From positions 1 to 53,475 of the forward strand of contig JASHOY010000360.1 of the NCBI GenBank assembly GCA_030038435.1: 53,475 bases of DNA, written 5' to 3'. The translations under genes were made by a program, and so were the position numbers. Of this stretch, positions 1 through 9,671 are shown piece after piece. This stretch comes from Acidobacteriaceae bacterium (GTDB lineage: Bacteria > Acidobacteriota > Terriglobia > Terriglobales > Acidobacteriaceae). Within the stretch, counting starts at the first letter, position 1; each line of letters begins with the position of its first letter. The notes below the pieces were generated by a model. The model made no database searches and was not told the DNA's origin. It saw only the letters and a list, made by a program, of their open reading frames with translations.

Positions 1-1610
1 TCCGGCATGGCCTGCGCGCCGTTCTGGATCACGTTCAGCGCCGCTTGCTTCAGCAAATCGGCGTCCACGTTGGCTATCAGCGCTTTAGACGGCAAATGAC
101 TTAGCAAGGTTATCCGATGGGTGGTTAACTCTTCTGAGGCCAGCGCCAGCACGTCCCCGAAGACGTCGCGCAGATCCTGCTCCCGCAGTCGAAGTTCCAC
201 GGGGCGTGAAAAATCCGCCAGCGTCTGCACCACCCGGTCCAGACGCCGAATCTCCGCGTCGATTACGTCCAGGTGCCGTGCTGCCGGCGCTCCCGCTTCG
301 CCCAGCTTGCTTCTGAGCAGCTCCAAGTGCACCACGATGGCGTTGATCGGGTTCTTTACCTCGTGGCCCACGCCCGAGGTCAGCCTCCCGATCGCCGCCA
401 GCCGCCGCGATATCTCCAGCTCCGATTCGATCTCCTCCACCGACTCCAGATCGTGCAGCGTCACCAACGCTCCCAGCCCCTGCTGCGTGTTGTCATCGTG
501 GATGAAATCGACCGATACCTGCAATCGCCGTCCCGTCTCCGTTTTTACTTCTTCCTGGATAAGCGCAACGCCGGCGTCGAACGCCTGTCGCAGCGTCTGC
601 CCCAACACCGTCCCTCGGTCGAAAATTTCTCGCGCGCTCTTGCTCATCATCAGATTCCGGTCCACCTGCAGATACCGTGCCGCCGCTTCTGAAACCAGCA
701 CCGCACGCCCGTCGCCGGTGAACAGCACAATCCCGTCCCGCAGGTCCCCAAGAATCTGATCCAGATTGTCTTTCAGCGCAGAGAATACCTCTTCCACACT
801 CCGCATGCGCTGTCCAATCATTTCAATCTTCGTCGAAACCCGCTCCGCCAGCTCTTTTTTGGCCTCCGCACCCTTTTGTGACGCTGCTTCCTGCTCCGTC
901 TGCCCGCCGCTCAGACGGCTTGTCGCAGTCCAGTAATCGAGCTGCCGGCTGATTCGCTCCATCGGCCGCAGCGCAATGTTGGTCAGCAGAAATGCCACCA
1001 CCAGCGCTGTCAGCAGCGCCAGCCCCATCAGCGTCAGCGCCTTTTTCACCAGCGGAAGATAGACCGCCCGCACCAGCGTGGTGTGAACCCCCACATTCAC
1101 CGTGATGAACCGCTTGCCGTTGTTGTCCAGCGGCATGATGATGTCGAAAACCTGCGGCGGCCCGAAGATCACTTCCATCTGCTTCAAGGTGCCGGCACTC
1201 AAAAGCTGGGCATAGTCGGGCCGTACCTGAATGGGCTTATCTTCCATTCCCGGGTTCGTGCTCAGCAGCGTATTTCCCTGGCTATCGCCGATATTAATGT
1301 CGTAAACCGTAACCGAGTGGCTGTTTACGGAGTTGATCACGGCCTGCAGTTCCACACTGTTGCGCAGCGCGGAAGCCACCAGCGCCCGCAACGCCGCCGG
1401 GTCGTTGCGATTCACGGTCACCCCCTGCAGCCCCGTTTCCAACGCGTTTCGAACCGCCATGAGGATCTGCTCGGCGCCCATCAGGTCGGTGTCGTAAGGC
1501 TGCTGCACGGCCACTTGCAGCAGTTCGCTCAGATAAACAAACGACACTGCGCCCGCAATCACGAACACCAGTCCGGTAATAGCAAGCACGAGTTTGGTCT
1601 TCAGGGTCAT
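1..1610 (-). CDS. Sensor histidine kinase, C-terminus cut off by window edge
   Basis: Membrane sensor kinase, the partner of the sigma-54 response regulator just upstream. I translated the open minus frame by hand from ATG at 1608-1610; 536 codons are present. Visible order: TM1 (about residues 7-25), an extracytoplasmic region of about 150 residues, TM2 (about 183-203) followed by a HAMP-like linker, a PAS-like region (about 265-390), and the HisKA dimerisation helix with H416 in GHEVKNP. The ATP-binding domain begins with an N-box (NVIQNGAQAMP, N530) and is cut before the G boxes. The start lies 3 bases after the regulator's stop codon, so the two are co-transcribed and probably translationally coupled. 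Ligand unknown. The kinase assignment is firm; the sensed signal is not. Confidence 0.93.
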   Translation of the reverse strand, partial: MTLKTKLVLAITGLVFVIAGAVSFVYLSELLQVAVQQPYDTDLMGAEQILMAVRNALETGLQGVTVNRNDPAALRALVASALRNSVELQAVINSVNSHSVTVYDINIGDSQGNTLLSTNPGMEDKPIQVRPDYAQLLSAGTLKQMEVIFGPPQVFDIIMPLDNNGKRFITVNVGVHTTLVRAVYLPLVKKALTLMGLALLTALVVAFLLTNIALRPMERISRQLDYWTATSRLSGGQTEQEAASQKGAEAKKELAERVSTKIEMIGQRMRSVEEVFSALKDNLDQILGDLRDGIVLFTGDGRAVLVSEAAARYLQVDRNLMMSKSAREIFDRGTVLGQTLRQAFDAGVALIQEEVKTETGRRLQVSVDFIHDDNTQQGLGALVTLHDLESVEEIESELEISRRLAAIGRLTSGVGHEVKNPINAIVVHLELLRSKLGEAGAPAARHLDVIDAEIRRLDRVVQTLADFSRPVELRLREQDLRDVFGDVLALASEELTTHRITLLSHLPSKALIANVDADLLKQAALNVIQNGAQAMP

Positions 1611-1613
1611 GCG

Positions 1614-3020
1614 TCAGGGCGTAGCCATTGCTTTTGCCCGGCCATACTCCTTCAGCTTGTTGTGCAGTGTCTTCAGGCTGATGCCCAATATCTCCGCCGC
1701 GCGCGTCTTGTTCTGCCCCGTTGTCTCCAGCGTGCGCAGAATCAGTTTCCGCTCCGCCTCTTCCACCGTCGTTCCCACCCGCACCGCTACCACATTTGCT
1801 CCTGACACCTCCTCCGCAGCCGCCTGCCGCTTTCCGAATCCCGGCGGCAGATGGCTTGCCTCCAAAGGTGCTCCGTCAGGACACAAAATCACCGCCCGCT
1901 CGATGCTGTTGCGCAACTCGCGCGCATTTCCCGGCCAGTCGTAGCCCATCATCTGCTCCAACATCGAAGCCGATAGCCCCGAAACCCTGCGCCCGTGTTT
2001 GCGGTTCATCTCGTCGATCATGTGTTCGGCCATCGCCGGCAGATCCTCCAGGTGCTCCCGCAAAGGCAGCATGTGGATGTTGAAAACATTGAGACGATAA
2101 AACAAATCCGCGCGCAGATGCCCTTCCGACACGGCAAGCTGCGGGTCGCGGTTGGTCGCCGCGAGCACCCGTACATCTACGTCCTGCTCAGTTCGCGCGC
2201 CTAATCGCCGCAATTTCCGCTCTTCCAGCACGCGCAGCAGTTTGGCTTGCGTTCCAACTGGCATCTCGCCCACTTCATCCAAAAGCAGCGTTCCTCCCGA
2301 GGCCAGTTCGAAGCATCCCGGCCGTCGTTCCGCAGCTCCGGTGAACGCGCCCTTCTCGTGCCCGAAGATCTCGCTTTCGATCAGCGTTTCTGGAATTGCC
2401 GCGCAGTTCACGGCGACAAACGGCCGCTGCTTCCGCGGACTCAGCTCGTGCAGAGTGCGCGCCACCAGCTCCTTGCCCGTTCCGCTCTCCCCGGTAATCA
2501 ACACGCTCACATTCGATGGCCCGATCTGCTCGATCAGCCCGAATATTTCCCGCATCGCCCTGGAGCTGCCCACCATCGACCCTAGCACGCCGCTCTCGCG
2601 CAGCCGCCGCCGCGCCACTTCCAGCTCGATCGTCGTCTCTCGCTGCCGCACCGCATTGGCCAGAATCGTCCTCAGCCGCGTCGAGTCCACAGGCTTTTGC
2701 AGAAAGTCATAAGCTCCCATCTTCATCGCGTCCACGGCCAGCTCGATGGAGCCCATCGCGGTCAGGACAATAACCGCGATATTCGCGCTAACGCCCGCAC
2801 CCGGCTCGGCCAGCCGCCCCAGGAGCCCAATCCCGTCCAGCCGCGGCATCTTCAAATCCGTCACCACAATCGCTGGATCGAAGACACGTGCTTTTTCCAG
2901 GCCCTCGAGCCCGTCGCGCGCGGTTTCCGTGCGGTATCCCCAGGCGGAAATCAACTCTGCCAGCCCGGTCAACGCGTGCGGCTCATCTTCGACAATTAAA
3001 ACCTTTACAGGATTTTCCAT
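1614..3020 (-). CDS. NtrC-family sigma-54-dependent response regulator
   Basis: Cytoplasmic activator that, once phosphorylated, opens RNA polymerase-sigma-54 promoters. 468 residues in the usual three-domain order. Receiver domain: acidic pair E11/D12 and phospho-acceptor D55 in VVTDLKMPR. AAA+ domain: Walker A GESGTGKE at 177-184, the sigma-54-contacting GAFTGA loop at 224-229, Walker B LLLDE at 245-249. C-terminal Fis-type helix-turn-helix (TRAAEILGISLKTLHNKLKEY). Length is normal for the family. First gene of a two-gene operon with the kinase at 1-1610. Which promoters it controls cannot be told from the window. The following gene in transcription order is its kinase, so it is not an orphan regulator. 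Confidence 0.96.
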   Translation of the reverse strand: MENPVKVLIVEDEPHALTGLAELISAWGYRTETARDGLEGLEKARVFDPAIVVTDLKMPRLDGIGLLGRLAEPGAGVSANIAVIVLTAMGSIELAVDAMKMGAYDFLQKPVDSTRLRTILANAVRQRETTIELEVARRRLRESGVLGSMVGSSRAMREIFGLIEQIGPSNVSVLITGESGTGKELVARTLHELSPRKQRPFVAVNCAAIPETLIESEIFGHEKGAFTGAAERRPGCFELASGGTLLLDEVGEMPVGTQAKLLRVLEERKLRRLGARTEQDVDVRVLAATNRDPQLAVSEGHLRADLFYRLNVFNIHMLPLREHLEDLPAMAEHMIDEMNRKHGRRVSGLSASMLEQMMGYDWPGNARELRNSIERAVILCPDGAPLEASHLPPGFGKRQAAAEEVSGANVVAVRVGTTVEEAERKLILRTLETTGQNKTRAAEILGISLKTLHNKLKEYGRAKAMATP

Positions 3021-3115
3021 TGAGGGGATCCGTAGTGTCTCCAGTTTACCCTCTATGTAAAATTTTCCCTAGCCCCCAGCTACTCAGTTCCCTTGGTTCT
3101 TAATCTCTCAGTTCC

Positions 3116-4429
3116 TCAGCCTCGGCTCCTCGCCATTCCCCAGCAGCACACAACCGCCGAGACCACCAGCACCACCCCCAGCGTCCATGTCCAGCCATAA
3201 TTCATCTCCAGCGCTGGTTTGCGCGCCTCGGCTGCCAGGGTCACGAAGACCCCAATCGCCGCGGCAATAATCGCGTAGTCCACCCATCCCCGGCGTTCTT
3301 CGCTACCCAGCCCGTGGCCAAGGTAGGCCTGCAGCACCCGCGTATAATCCAGCCCGTACCGCCGGCATTCTCGATTCAGCGCCGCATCTGTCGACGCATG
3401 CTCCCGCTCCGACGCCACTGCCGTGCTCACCGCCAGCGCGCCGCAAATCATCACCACCGATCCTGCTATTACCAGCACCCGCTGCCCGGGACTGGCATGC
3501 GCCAGTTCGCCAAACACCAGCGCCCCCCACGCCAACCCCCACAACTGGTTGGTATTCGAGAGCGGAATCGCGCGCCCGATGCCTAGGTACTTGGTCGCAA
3601 ATTGCTGAAACAGGTCCCCTACGACCCACACAAATCCGCCCAGGAAAAGCCAGAACAGGACCGGCTTTGCTGCCGGAGCATGTTCATGCAGCAACGCGAT
3701 ACGCGTCCGCGGATCAAGCCCCACCGCCAGCGCCAGCACTGTCCCCAGCTCGCCCACCGTAAACACCGTCACAAACGAGAGCGGATTCATCCCGCTGATG
3801 TAAGCCTTCCGGTAAGGGATATACATCGTTCCCCAGAGCAAGCTCGCCCCCGCCGCCGCCAGCACCCCGCTCACCGCCTTATGCGCATGCTCGCCCTGCC
3901 CATGAATGGTGCTGAACCCCAGCATCACCGCTGCGCCCGCAATCGCTAATGCGCCCAGCAGCACCTTTGCCACATTCTTGCCGTGCGCGCCTTTCAGCTC
4001 GCCAAAGAGCAGCCAACCCCAGAAGATCCCCACCAGCGAATTTGTATTCCACAGCGGAAACGCAATCGTCAGCCCTACATCGCGAATGGCAAATACCGTC
4101 AGCGTATTCGCCACCGCCCACAGCATCCCCGCCAGGATCGCGCTGCTCAACAGGTGCTTGTTCTCTCTCAGATCGGCAAACACTGAGCGCGTCCCTTTGA
4201 TCATGGTCGGCACCGTCCACCGCGCCACAAATACGCCCGTCACCATGCACAGCGAAATGGCATATGGGGAGACGCCCGAATTCACCAGCTTGGTTGGAGC
4301 CTCGGCCGCGCCCAGCCAGACGCCCGCGGCCAGCCCGCACAGCACCCCCAGCCCATGCCCGGCCCCATGCGCCGCCCCAAGGCTCGTCTTCGCGCCGCCG
4401 CTTGTCTTCGTTGGACTTCCCGTACTCAT
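3116..4429 (-). CDS. DMT-superfamily (GRP-like) sugar permease
   Basis: Polytopic inner-membrane protein of 437 residues, about ten hydrophobic segments, with two repeated halves as in drug/metabolite-type transporters. Segments such as TIAFPLWNTNSLVGIFWGWL in the first half and IGRAIPLSNTNQLWGLAWGALVFGEL in the second are recognisably the same motif, supporting the duplicated fold. Gly/Ala-rich N-terminal tail before TM1. I read it as a GRP-type (glucose/ribose porter) or ureide-permease-like relative of the DMT superfamily; substrate is inferred from family only. It stands alone: upstream (4430-4572) and downstream (3021-3115) are short pyrimidine-rich spacers. Alternative: nucleobase/ureide transporter. 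Confidence 0.8.
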   Translation of the reverse strand: MSTGSPTKTSGGAKTSLGAAHGAGHGLGVLCGLAAGVWLGAAEAPTKLVNSGVSPYAISLCMVTGVFVARWTVPTMIKGTRSVFADLRENKHLLSSAILAGMLWAVANTLTVFAIRDVGLTIAFPLWNTNSLVGIFWGWLLFGELKGAHGKNVAKVLLGALAIAGAAVMLGFSTIHGQGEHAHKAVSGVLAAAGASLLWGTMYIPYRKAYISGMNPLSFVTVFTVGELGTVLALAVGLDPRTRIALLHEHAPAAKPVLFWLFLGGFVWVVGDLFQQFATKYLGIGRAIPLSNTNQLWGLAWGALVFGELAHASPGQRVLVIAGSVVMICGALAVSTAVASEREHASTDAALNRECRRYGLDYTRVLQAYLGHGLGSEERRGWVDYAIIAAAIGVFVTLAAEARKPALEMNYGWTWTLGVVLVVSAVVCCWGMARSRG

Positions 4430-4572
4430 TCCTCCGTTCCGCTCCTCATACTCCCCAGCCCCTCAGTTTCCACATCGCTCGGGTGCCCCGTGTCCCGCTT
4501 TTGGGATCCGGGATACCTCCACACTCCAGGCTCTCAAGTAGTCTTCAATCCCCGCCTGGCATTAGAAAAACC

Positions 4573-4627
4573 GGGTGCTCCACCCTCGCCGCCCGCCGCG
4601 GCGGATTTTTGTCGCTAGGGTGGGGTA
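4573..4627. repeat. GGGTGCYCCA-type intergenic repeat, copy 1
   Basis: Begins GGGTGCTCCACCCT; CCACCCT (4580-4586) pairs with AGGGTGG (4617-4623), and inside lies the self-complementary CCGCCGCGGCGG (4593-4604). The outer sequence resembles the repeat at 16157-16203, so this looks like one member of a dispersed palindromic family. No coding capacity. Confidence 0.55.
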
Positions 4628-4636
4628 ACGCCAACC

Positions 4637-4747
4637 TCAATGCAGTATGATCAGCAGTACCAGCCCAACAAAAAACACTCCCAGGGGAATCAGAAAATGA
4701 CTGTCCGTAACCGTGGCTTTCACTCGAGAAGAGCCTTCATTCCGCAT
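4637..4747 (-). CDS. Possible 36-residue single-span membrane miniprotein
   Basis: An ATG at 4745-4747 opens a 36-codon frame whose last 19 residues (FLIPLGVFFVGLVLLIILH) form one clean hydrophobic helix after a short polar N-terminus (MRNEGSSRVKATVTDSH). The frame is open further upstream to 4999, but that part would read back through the terminator at 4939-4966 and has no protein-like character, so the short start is preferred. The ribosome-binding site is weak (GCGAGAA). Function unknown; could be chance. Confidence 0.35.
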   Translation of the reverse strand: MRNEGSSRVKATVTDSHFLIPLGVFFVGLVLLIILH

Positions 4748-4938
4748 GACGTCGATTCTCGCACGCCGGGGCCATAACGTTCTTCTTGGATGGACTTGAT
4801 TTCCGCCATCCCCGATTTTCTTTGCAATCCAGTTCGGCGCGATCCCCTCTGCACGGATCCCGGCGTTGCCATTCGACGCGCCATCCTCATGCTCCGCATC
4901 TCCTGCGCATTCCGCCCTGGCGCGTATCCGCGCCAACG

Positions 4939-4966
4939 AAAAAGGGCAGGCGTCCACCGCCTGCCC
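4939..4966 (-). terminator. Intrinsic terminator of the TonB-receptor gene
   Basis: On the minus strand GGGCAGGCG - loop of 5 - CGCCTGCCC forms a perfect 9-bp stem followed by TTTTT. It begins about 30 bases past the stop codon of the receptor at 4996-8325, exactly where a rho-independent terminator is expected. Confidence 0.85.
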
Positions 4967-4995
4967 CACGCGTTCCGGTTTCCGCAAAGCCCGAC

Positions 4996-7900
4996 TCAAA
5001 AGATAAACTTCAGCGCCAGTTGACCGATGCGCGGCTCGCCATTGATTGACTGGATCGCCCCAAACGTCGGCGAATTCGCGGTCAAGTTTGGATTGCCCAG
5101 GTTGGTGTGGTTGAGCACGTTGAAGAATTCAGCGTGGAACTGAAAATATGCCCGCTCCTTCACCGCGAAGTTCTTCATCAGTCCCGCATCCCAAGTCACA
5201 TATCCCGGCCCGTCGATCGCGCCCTTGCCGACGTTCCCATAAGTCCCAAGCGGGTAGTTGGTTGCAGTGTAGCTGGTCACAAACGATGAAGGGTTCACAT
5301 AATTCACGCAGGGCACGTGCGACCCGCAACCATCGCCGCCGTACACATTCGGCGCAATCTGCTCCGCCCGGTCCTCCCCCAGGTCTGTCTGCGAGCGGTC
5401 CTCTCCAGCCAGAGCAGTGAGGCCGTAGCCGGACTGGTAGTTGATAATTCCCGTCATCGTCCAGCCGCCCGCCGCCAGCCGCTCGCCAACATTGTGCGAT
5501 TGCAGCGCCGGAAGCGCCCACACATAGGAGGCGTTGAAGATTTGCCGATGGTCGAAGTCCGAACGTCCGTAGTCGAACTCGTGCCGCAGCGGATTCGTCC
5601 ACGGCAGCGTGGAATCATTCTGCGAAGCGATGCCCGCGTTTCCCTGTCCGGCCGGTACATCGTCCAGGGCCTTGGCATAAGTGTAGTTGGCCATCAGCGT
5701 AACCGTCTTCATCCGTCTCTGGACGTCAAACTGCAAGCCGTTGTAATTGGAAATCAGATCATCGGTGCCCTGTCCAATGGAGCTATAGCCCTGGAAAATG
5801 CGCCGCTGATCGGTAGAAAGAGTAGAGCCCGGGGTGTAAACAGCCGGATTCAGTTCGATGGTTTCGGCCTGGTGCCGCGACTGTGACCCCACATAGGACA
5901 CGGTAAACAGAAGCTGATCTGGGAACTGGTGTTCCACCGTCAGATTGTAGTTATAGGTGACCGGTGGTAGCATCCGCGAGTTATGTGAGGGATCATAAGT
6001 GACCGCCAACACGGGCGCAGGAAAGACAGAATCCTTCGAAGGCACGGCTGGCGCCGGGAATGGATTGGTCATGCCCAGATAGGGATTGGAGAAGGTGCCC
6101 TGCGGCGTAGTTACATCCACCTGAGTACTGAATGGCGACACGTCGACGAAGCGATTGTTATCAATTCCCACCTGCTGCGAATCGTAAAACACGCCGAAGC
6201 CGCCGCGGATGCTGGTTGTGCCCTTGCCTGTGGGATCGAAGGCAAATCCCACCCGCGGAGAAAAATCGAACTTGGTGTCGGTCACCCCATACTTGGGCAT
6301 TCCCGCATCCCCGGGAAACAGCAGGCCCGCCGGGGCATTGGGAAACTCCGTCGACTTGATCCCCGCATAATAGTTAGCCATGCGGAACTGCTCCACGCGT
6401 CCATCCACTTCATACCAGGGAATGTACGGAGCCCAGCGAAGGCCTAGATTCACGGTCAGCTTCTGCGTGGCGTGATAGTCGTCCTGGGCATACAGCGCCG
6501 CCACCCAGTCACGGTCATCCTTGAATTCGCCGTTGCCCTGTTGGAAGGTGCGAATGCTGCCCAGCAGAAATGAGGCCATCGCATTGCCTCCGCCAAGGGT
6601 CGGTGAGGAGGTGTTATCCGCGGTAAATGCAAACGTGCCTCCGGCAAGATAAGCATCTCGCAGAAGAGTCTGGCCGCGCGCGATCACTCCGCCAAAAGCG
6701 ATGTTATGTTTGCCGTGAATCCAGCTTACATCGTCGGCCAGCAGATAGTTGTCGCGGTCCATGATCGACGGCGGGAAAGTGCCGTTGGCGTTGAAATATC
6801 CGCTCACACTGATGCCGTCCAGCGCCTTCGCAAAATGCGCCGGCTGGGTGACCTGGACGCCAAGGTCGGCCACGCTGATGGAATTGTTTGGCGGGCCCGC
6901 ATTGGTGGTCACCCGCGAGAACGACAACCGGATATCGTTCAGCAGATTCGGCGTAAACGTGTGCGTCTCCCCGATAATCGCATTGTGCGAGTAGATCTGC
7001 GAGTAACTCACCAACGACAGGTAATTCGACGGGTCCAGAAAGGGATTGTCATTGTACTTATCCAGATAGTAGCGCTCGAAGAGCTGGTCCTTCTCTGAGA
7101 GCGTCTCATCGCCGCGGATCAGGTACTCGTTAAACGACTGCGACAACGGCAGGGCATAGGTCACCTCGCCGCTGGAAGAACTCGATTGCGGCAGGTAGTT
7201 GGTGACAAACTTCACCGCCGCCGGATCGAATGTCTTGGGGTCAATCTGATTGCCGGCGTACGGCGCTCCCGTGGTGGGATTGAAGAGAGGCGAGCTGATG
7301 GCCGAGAAATTCCCGGTCAGCTCCGCGGCAGTAGGAACAAAAGCTGTCTCTCCGTTCTGAATATCGCGAATCTGCGTCTGCTGATAGCCGCCGAAGAAGA
7401 AAATCCTGTTGTGCCTTATCGGACCTCCCAGAACGCCTCCAAACTGGTTGCGCTTTAATTGATCGACGGGCTTGGTGTTAGTTGCTGGGTTATAGGCAAA
7501 ATAGTTCGCGGCGTTGAATACGGCATTGCGTACAAATTCAAATACGTCGCCATGGAAATGATTGGTCCCGCTCTTGGTAATGGCGTTCACCACCGCCCCG
7601 GAGTTGCCTCCGTAACGCGACGAGTAGTCGCTGGTCTGCACGCTGAACTCCTGCAATGCGTCAGGGAAGGGAAACGGCTGATTCACATTGGTGTAAACGT
7701 CATTGTTGGAAGACCCGTCCAGATTGAAGGCGGTTTCATTGGAGCGAGAGCCGTTGGTTGAAATGGTGATGGCCACGGGAAGCGTCTTGTACTGTCCCTG
7801 GTCTGAACCATCGGCAGGTCCCTGCGTGGTGCCCGGCACCAGCAGCGCCAACTGCACGGGGTTGCGTCCATCCAGCGGCAGGTCGACGATTCGTTTTTGT

Positions 7901-8325
7901 TCGACGACATTGGAGAGCGTCGAGGTGGTTGTGTCAACCTGCACCGGCGGAATAGCGCTCACCGATATCGTCTGGCTTGAGCCGCTCAGCTTGAGTTTCA
8001 CATCAACGGTCAAGTGCTGGTCCGCCAGCAGTGTCACGTCCTGTCGCAGGAACCGGGCGAACCCTCCGCTGCTTACGGTTATGTTGTACACCGAAGGTGG
8101 AAGCGAGGGCGCCACGTAATAGCCCTGGCCATTTGCCTTCACTTCGCGAGTGGCGCCAGTATTCGCATCGACCACTTTCACAGTTGCCAAAGGAATGACT
8201 GCGCCGCTCGGATCGGTAATCGTCCCGACGATGGTACCCGATCCCGCCTGCGCATATGCGCTCAGGGTCCAGGCGCCCATCAATAGAGACACTAGGAGAC
8301 TCAGGAGGAGGTGTGATCTGTGCAT
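4996..8325 (-). CDS. Oar-like TonB-dependent receptor with carboxypeptidase-regulatory-like domain
   Basis: Outer-membrane protein, 1109 residues. Sec signal peptide (MHRSHLLLSLLVSLLMGAW..AYAQA), then a carboxypeptidase-regulatory-like fold starting GTIVGTITDPSGAVIPLATV, a plug-like region (DLPLDGRNPVQLALLVPG, NGSRSNETAFNLDGSSNND) and a long beta-barrel rich in Asn/Tyr/Phe ending in the aromatic residue typical of barrel proteins (LALKFIF). This architecture is greatly expanded in Acidobacteria and is usually annotated as TonB-dependent receptor or Oar-like; substrates (often oligosaccharides) are rarely known and cannot be read here. Monocistronic: it has its own sigma-70-like promoter at 8391-8420 and terminator at 4939-4966. 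Confidence 0.93.
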   Translation of the reverse strand: MHRSHLLLSLLVSLLMGAWTLSAYAQAGSGTIVGTITDPSGAVIPLATVKVVDANTGATREVKANGQGYYVAPSLPPSVYNITVSSGGFARFLRQDVTLLADQHLTVDVKLKLSGSSQTISVSAIPPVQVDTTTSTLSNVVEQKRIVDLPLDGRNPVQLALLVPGTTQGPADGSDQGQYKTLPVAITISTNGSRSNETAFNLDGSSNNDVYTNVNQPFPFPDALQEFSVQTSDYSSRYGGNSGAVVNAITKSGTNHFHGDVFEFVRNAVFNAANYFAYNPATNTKPVDQLKRNQFGGVLGGPIRHNRIFFFGGYQQTQIRDIQNGETAFVPTAAELTGNFSAISSPLFNPTTGAPYAGNQIDPKTFDPAAVKFVTNYLPQSSSSSGEVTYALPLSQSFNEYLIRGDETLSEKDQLFERYYLDKYNDNPFLDPSNYLSLVSYSQIYSHNAIIGETHTFTPNLLNDIRLSFSRVTTNAGPPNNSISVADLGVQVTQPAHFAKALDGISVSGYFNANGTFPPSIMDRDNYLLADDVSWIHGKHNIAFGGVIARGQTLLRDAYLAGGTFAFTADNTSSPTLGGGNAMASFLLGSIRTFQQGNGEFKDDRDWVAALYAQDDYHATQKLTVNLGLRWAPYIPWYEVDGRVEQFRMANYYAGIKSTEFPNAPAGLLFPGDAGMPKYGVTDTKFDFSPRVGFAFDPTGKGTTSIRGGFGVFYDSQQVGIDNNRFVDVSPFSTQVDVTTPQGTFSNPYLGMTNPFPAPAVPSKDSVFPAPVLAVTYDPSHNSRMLPPVTYNYNLTVEHQFPDQLLFTVSYVGSQSRHQAETIELNPAVYTPGSTLSTDQRRIFQGYSSIGQGTDDLISNYNGLQFDVQRRMKTVTLMANYTYAKALDDVPAGQGNAGIASQNDSTLPWTNPLRHEFDYGRSDFDHRQIFNASYVWALPALQSHNVGERLAAGGWTMTGIINYQSGYGLTALAGEDRSQTDLGEDRAEQIAPNVYGGDGCGSHVPCVNYVNPSSFVTSYTATNYPLGTYGNVGKGAIDGPGYVTWDAGLMKNFAVKERAYFQFHAEFFNVLNHTNLGNPNLTANSPTFGAIQSINGEPRIGQLALKFIF

Positions 8326-8390
8326 GTGGGCCTCGTAAGGGGAGATTTGCGTTCGGCGTGCAATGGTATGACCAATGGCGCCGGCACAGA

Positions 8391-8420
8391 ACTGTATTTT
8401 CCAAACCTGTGGATTGTCAA
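8391..8420 (-). promoter_or_regulatory. Sigma-70-like promoter of the 4996-8325 receptor; intergenic 8326-8675
   Basis: On the minus strand a perfect -35 TTGACA (8415-8420) is followed after 18 bases by TACAGT (8391-8396, 4 of 6 matches to TATAAT), about 65 bases before the receptor's ATG. The 350-base gap between this gene and the PDZ gene (8326-8675) otherwise holds no convincing gene; the open frames in it are short and of shadow type. Confidence 0.6.
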
Positions 8421-8675
8421 GGAAGAATAGGAACTTGCTGAAAATAATCGAAAATTACTAACCTTTGCCGGCAGAACCGAGTGAAATCCTCTGAATCACT
8501 GCCCGCTCATGCATTGTTCCTAATCTAGTGCGGCGCTGAACCTCGGTGGGTAAGTAAATAGCTGGAGATACGAATTGGGGCAGGCGCTGAGGGCCGCGGG
8601 AAACATTTTGTCTCCGCCCCGTCGCTGAGCCTGTCCCAAATGACCGATTCGCCAACTTCTGCCCTGGCGCAGCCG

Positions 8676-9596
8676 TCAGAAGCCCTGGCCATCAGCAACG
8701 GCGGGTTTCAAGTTGACTTTCCCGTCCGGATGTTTCGAATCGACCTGCAGAGTCAGCACCTGCTGTTTGCGGTCGCGCAGAATCGTCACCTGGATCGGCT
8801 TCCCCTTGTTGGCGCGCAGCTCGCGGTCCCATGCCGCCACGTTGGTCACCTTCTCGGTGCCGACCTTCAAAATGACGTCGAAACTCTTCAGCCCGGCCAA
8901 GGCCGCTTCGCTCTTACGGGCCACCTGTCTAACCATCAATCCGCTGGCTACGCCCAGGTATTCCGCCATCTGCGAGGTCAGCGGTTCAACCAGCGCGCCG
9001 ACGTTGAGAGTGCTGCCGAAAAACGGCAGATGAAAGCCTCCCGACACGGGTGAATTGTTCCCGCCTGAAAACATTCCCATGGCCGGCGCGGACGGAAAAA
9101 CATCTCCGCCATTGCCGATCCGGTCCCAAACTTCGTGCTCCACCGCACGCTTGTCCGCCAGCGTTACCGCCAGCGTTCGCAGGTCGCCGTTGCGGCTGAT
9201 CTCGATGCTGACTTTGCGGCCCGCCGGATATTCATATAACATCTGCCAGAACTGGTTGACGTTGTCCACCTTCTGGCCGTTGAGCGATAGAATGACATCG
9301 TTGACCTCGATGCCCGCCTGCGCCGCAGGCGCGTCGTGATCGATCAGCGTCACCACCGCGCCGCGCACTTCCTTCAGCTTCAACGTCTGCACCTTGTCCG
9401 CATTTACGTCTTCAAGCTCCACGCCAAGGTAGACCTTGGCTGCGGCGTGAAGCATGGGATTGGTCTGTCCGACAACCTGTGCAATATCTCCCATCTGCGC
9501 GCAAGCCATCCCAGCCCCGGCAAATGCCAGGGCCCCCACGGCAACCGTTCCGATAATCCTAAATGTGCTTTTGCATCGCCTCGAAAAGTAATTCAT
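8676..9596 (-). CDS. Exported protein with two PDZ domains
   Basis: 306 residues from ATG 9594-9596, which follows GGGAG and begins a good Sec signal peptide (MNYFSRRCKSTFRI..AGMACAQ). A GTG at 9669-9671, directly abutting the upstream stop codon, gives a longer version without a good ribosome-binding site. Two PDZ domains are visible: the first around GVELEDVNADKVQTL..DHDAPAAQAGIEVNDVILSLNG, the second around YLGVASGLMVRQVARKSEAALAGLKSFDVILKVG. No trypsin-like protease domain is attached, so it is a stand-alone periplasmic peptide-binding or scaffold protein, not a DegP protease. Third gene of the sigma/anti-sigma operon, which suggests a role in envelope-stress sensing; that is inference. 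Confidence 0.85.
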   Translation of the reverse strand: MNYFSRRCKSTFRIIGTVAVGALAFAGAGMACAQMGDIAQVVGQTNPMLHAAAKVYLGVELEDVNADKVQTLKLKEVRGAVVTLIDHDAPAAQAGIEVNDVILSLNGQKVDNVNQFWQMLYEYPAGRKVSIEISRNGDLRTLAVTLADKRAVEHEVWDRIGNGGDVFPSAPAMGMFSGGNNSPVSGGFHLPFFGSTLNVGALVEPLTSQMAEYLGVASGLMVRQVARKSEAALAGLKSFDVILKVGTEKVTNVAAWDRELRANKGKPIQVTILRDRKQQVLTLQVDSKHPDGKVNLKPAVADGQGF

Positions 9597-9671
9597 ACCA
9601 TTTCTCCCGTTTGATCCCCGCTCCGGCCGCGCTCTTGATGAGCGGCGCAGGTCCGGCGCGATCGCACTCAC

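Noticed and set aside
121..759. Long plus-strand frames opposite the histidine kinase and the response regulator
   Set aside because: Arg/Ser/Pro-rich translations typical of antisense frames in GC-rich genes; the minus frames carry all kinase and AAA+ motifs.
3021..3115. CTCAGTTCC-like pyrimidine repeats on both sides of the permease gene (also 4430-4470)
   Set aside because: Similar in composition but no exact unit or period; not enough to call an insertion-associated repeat.
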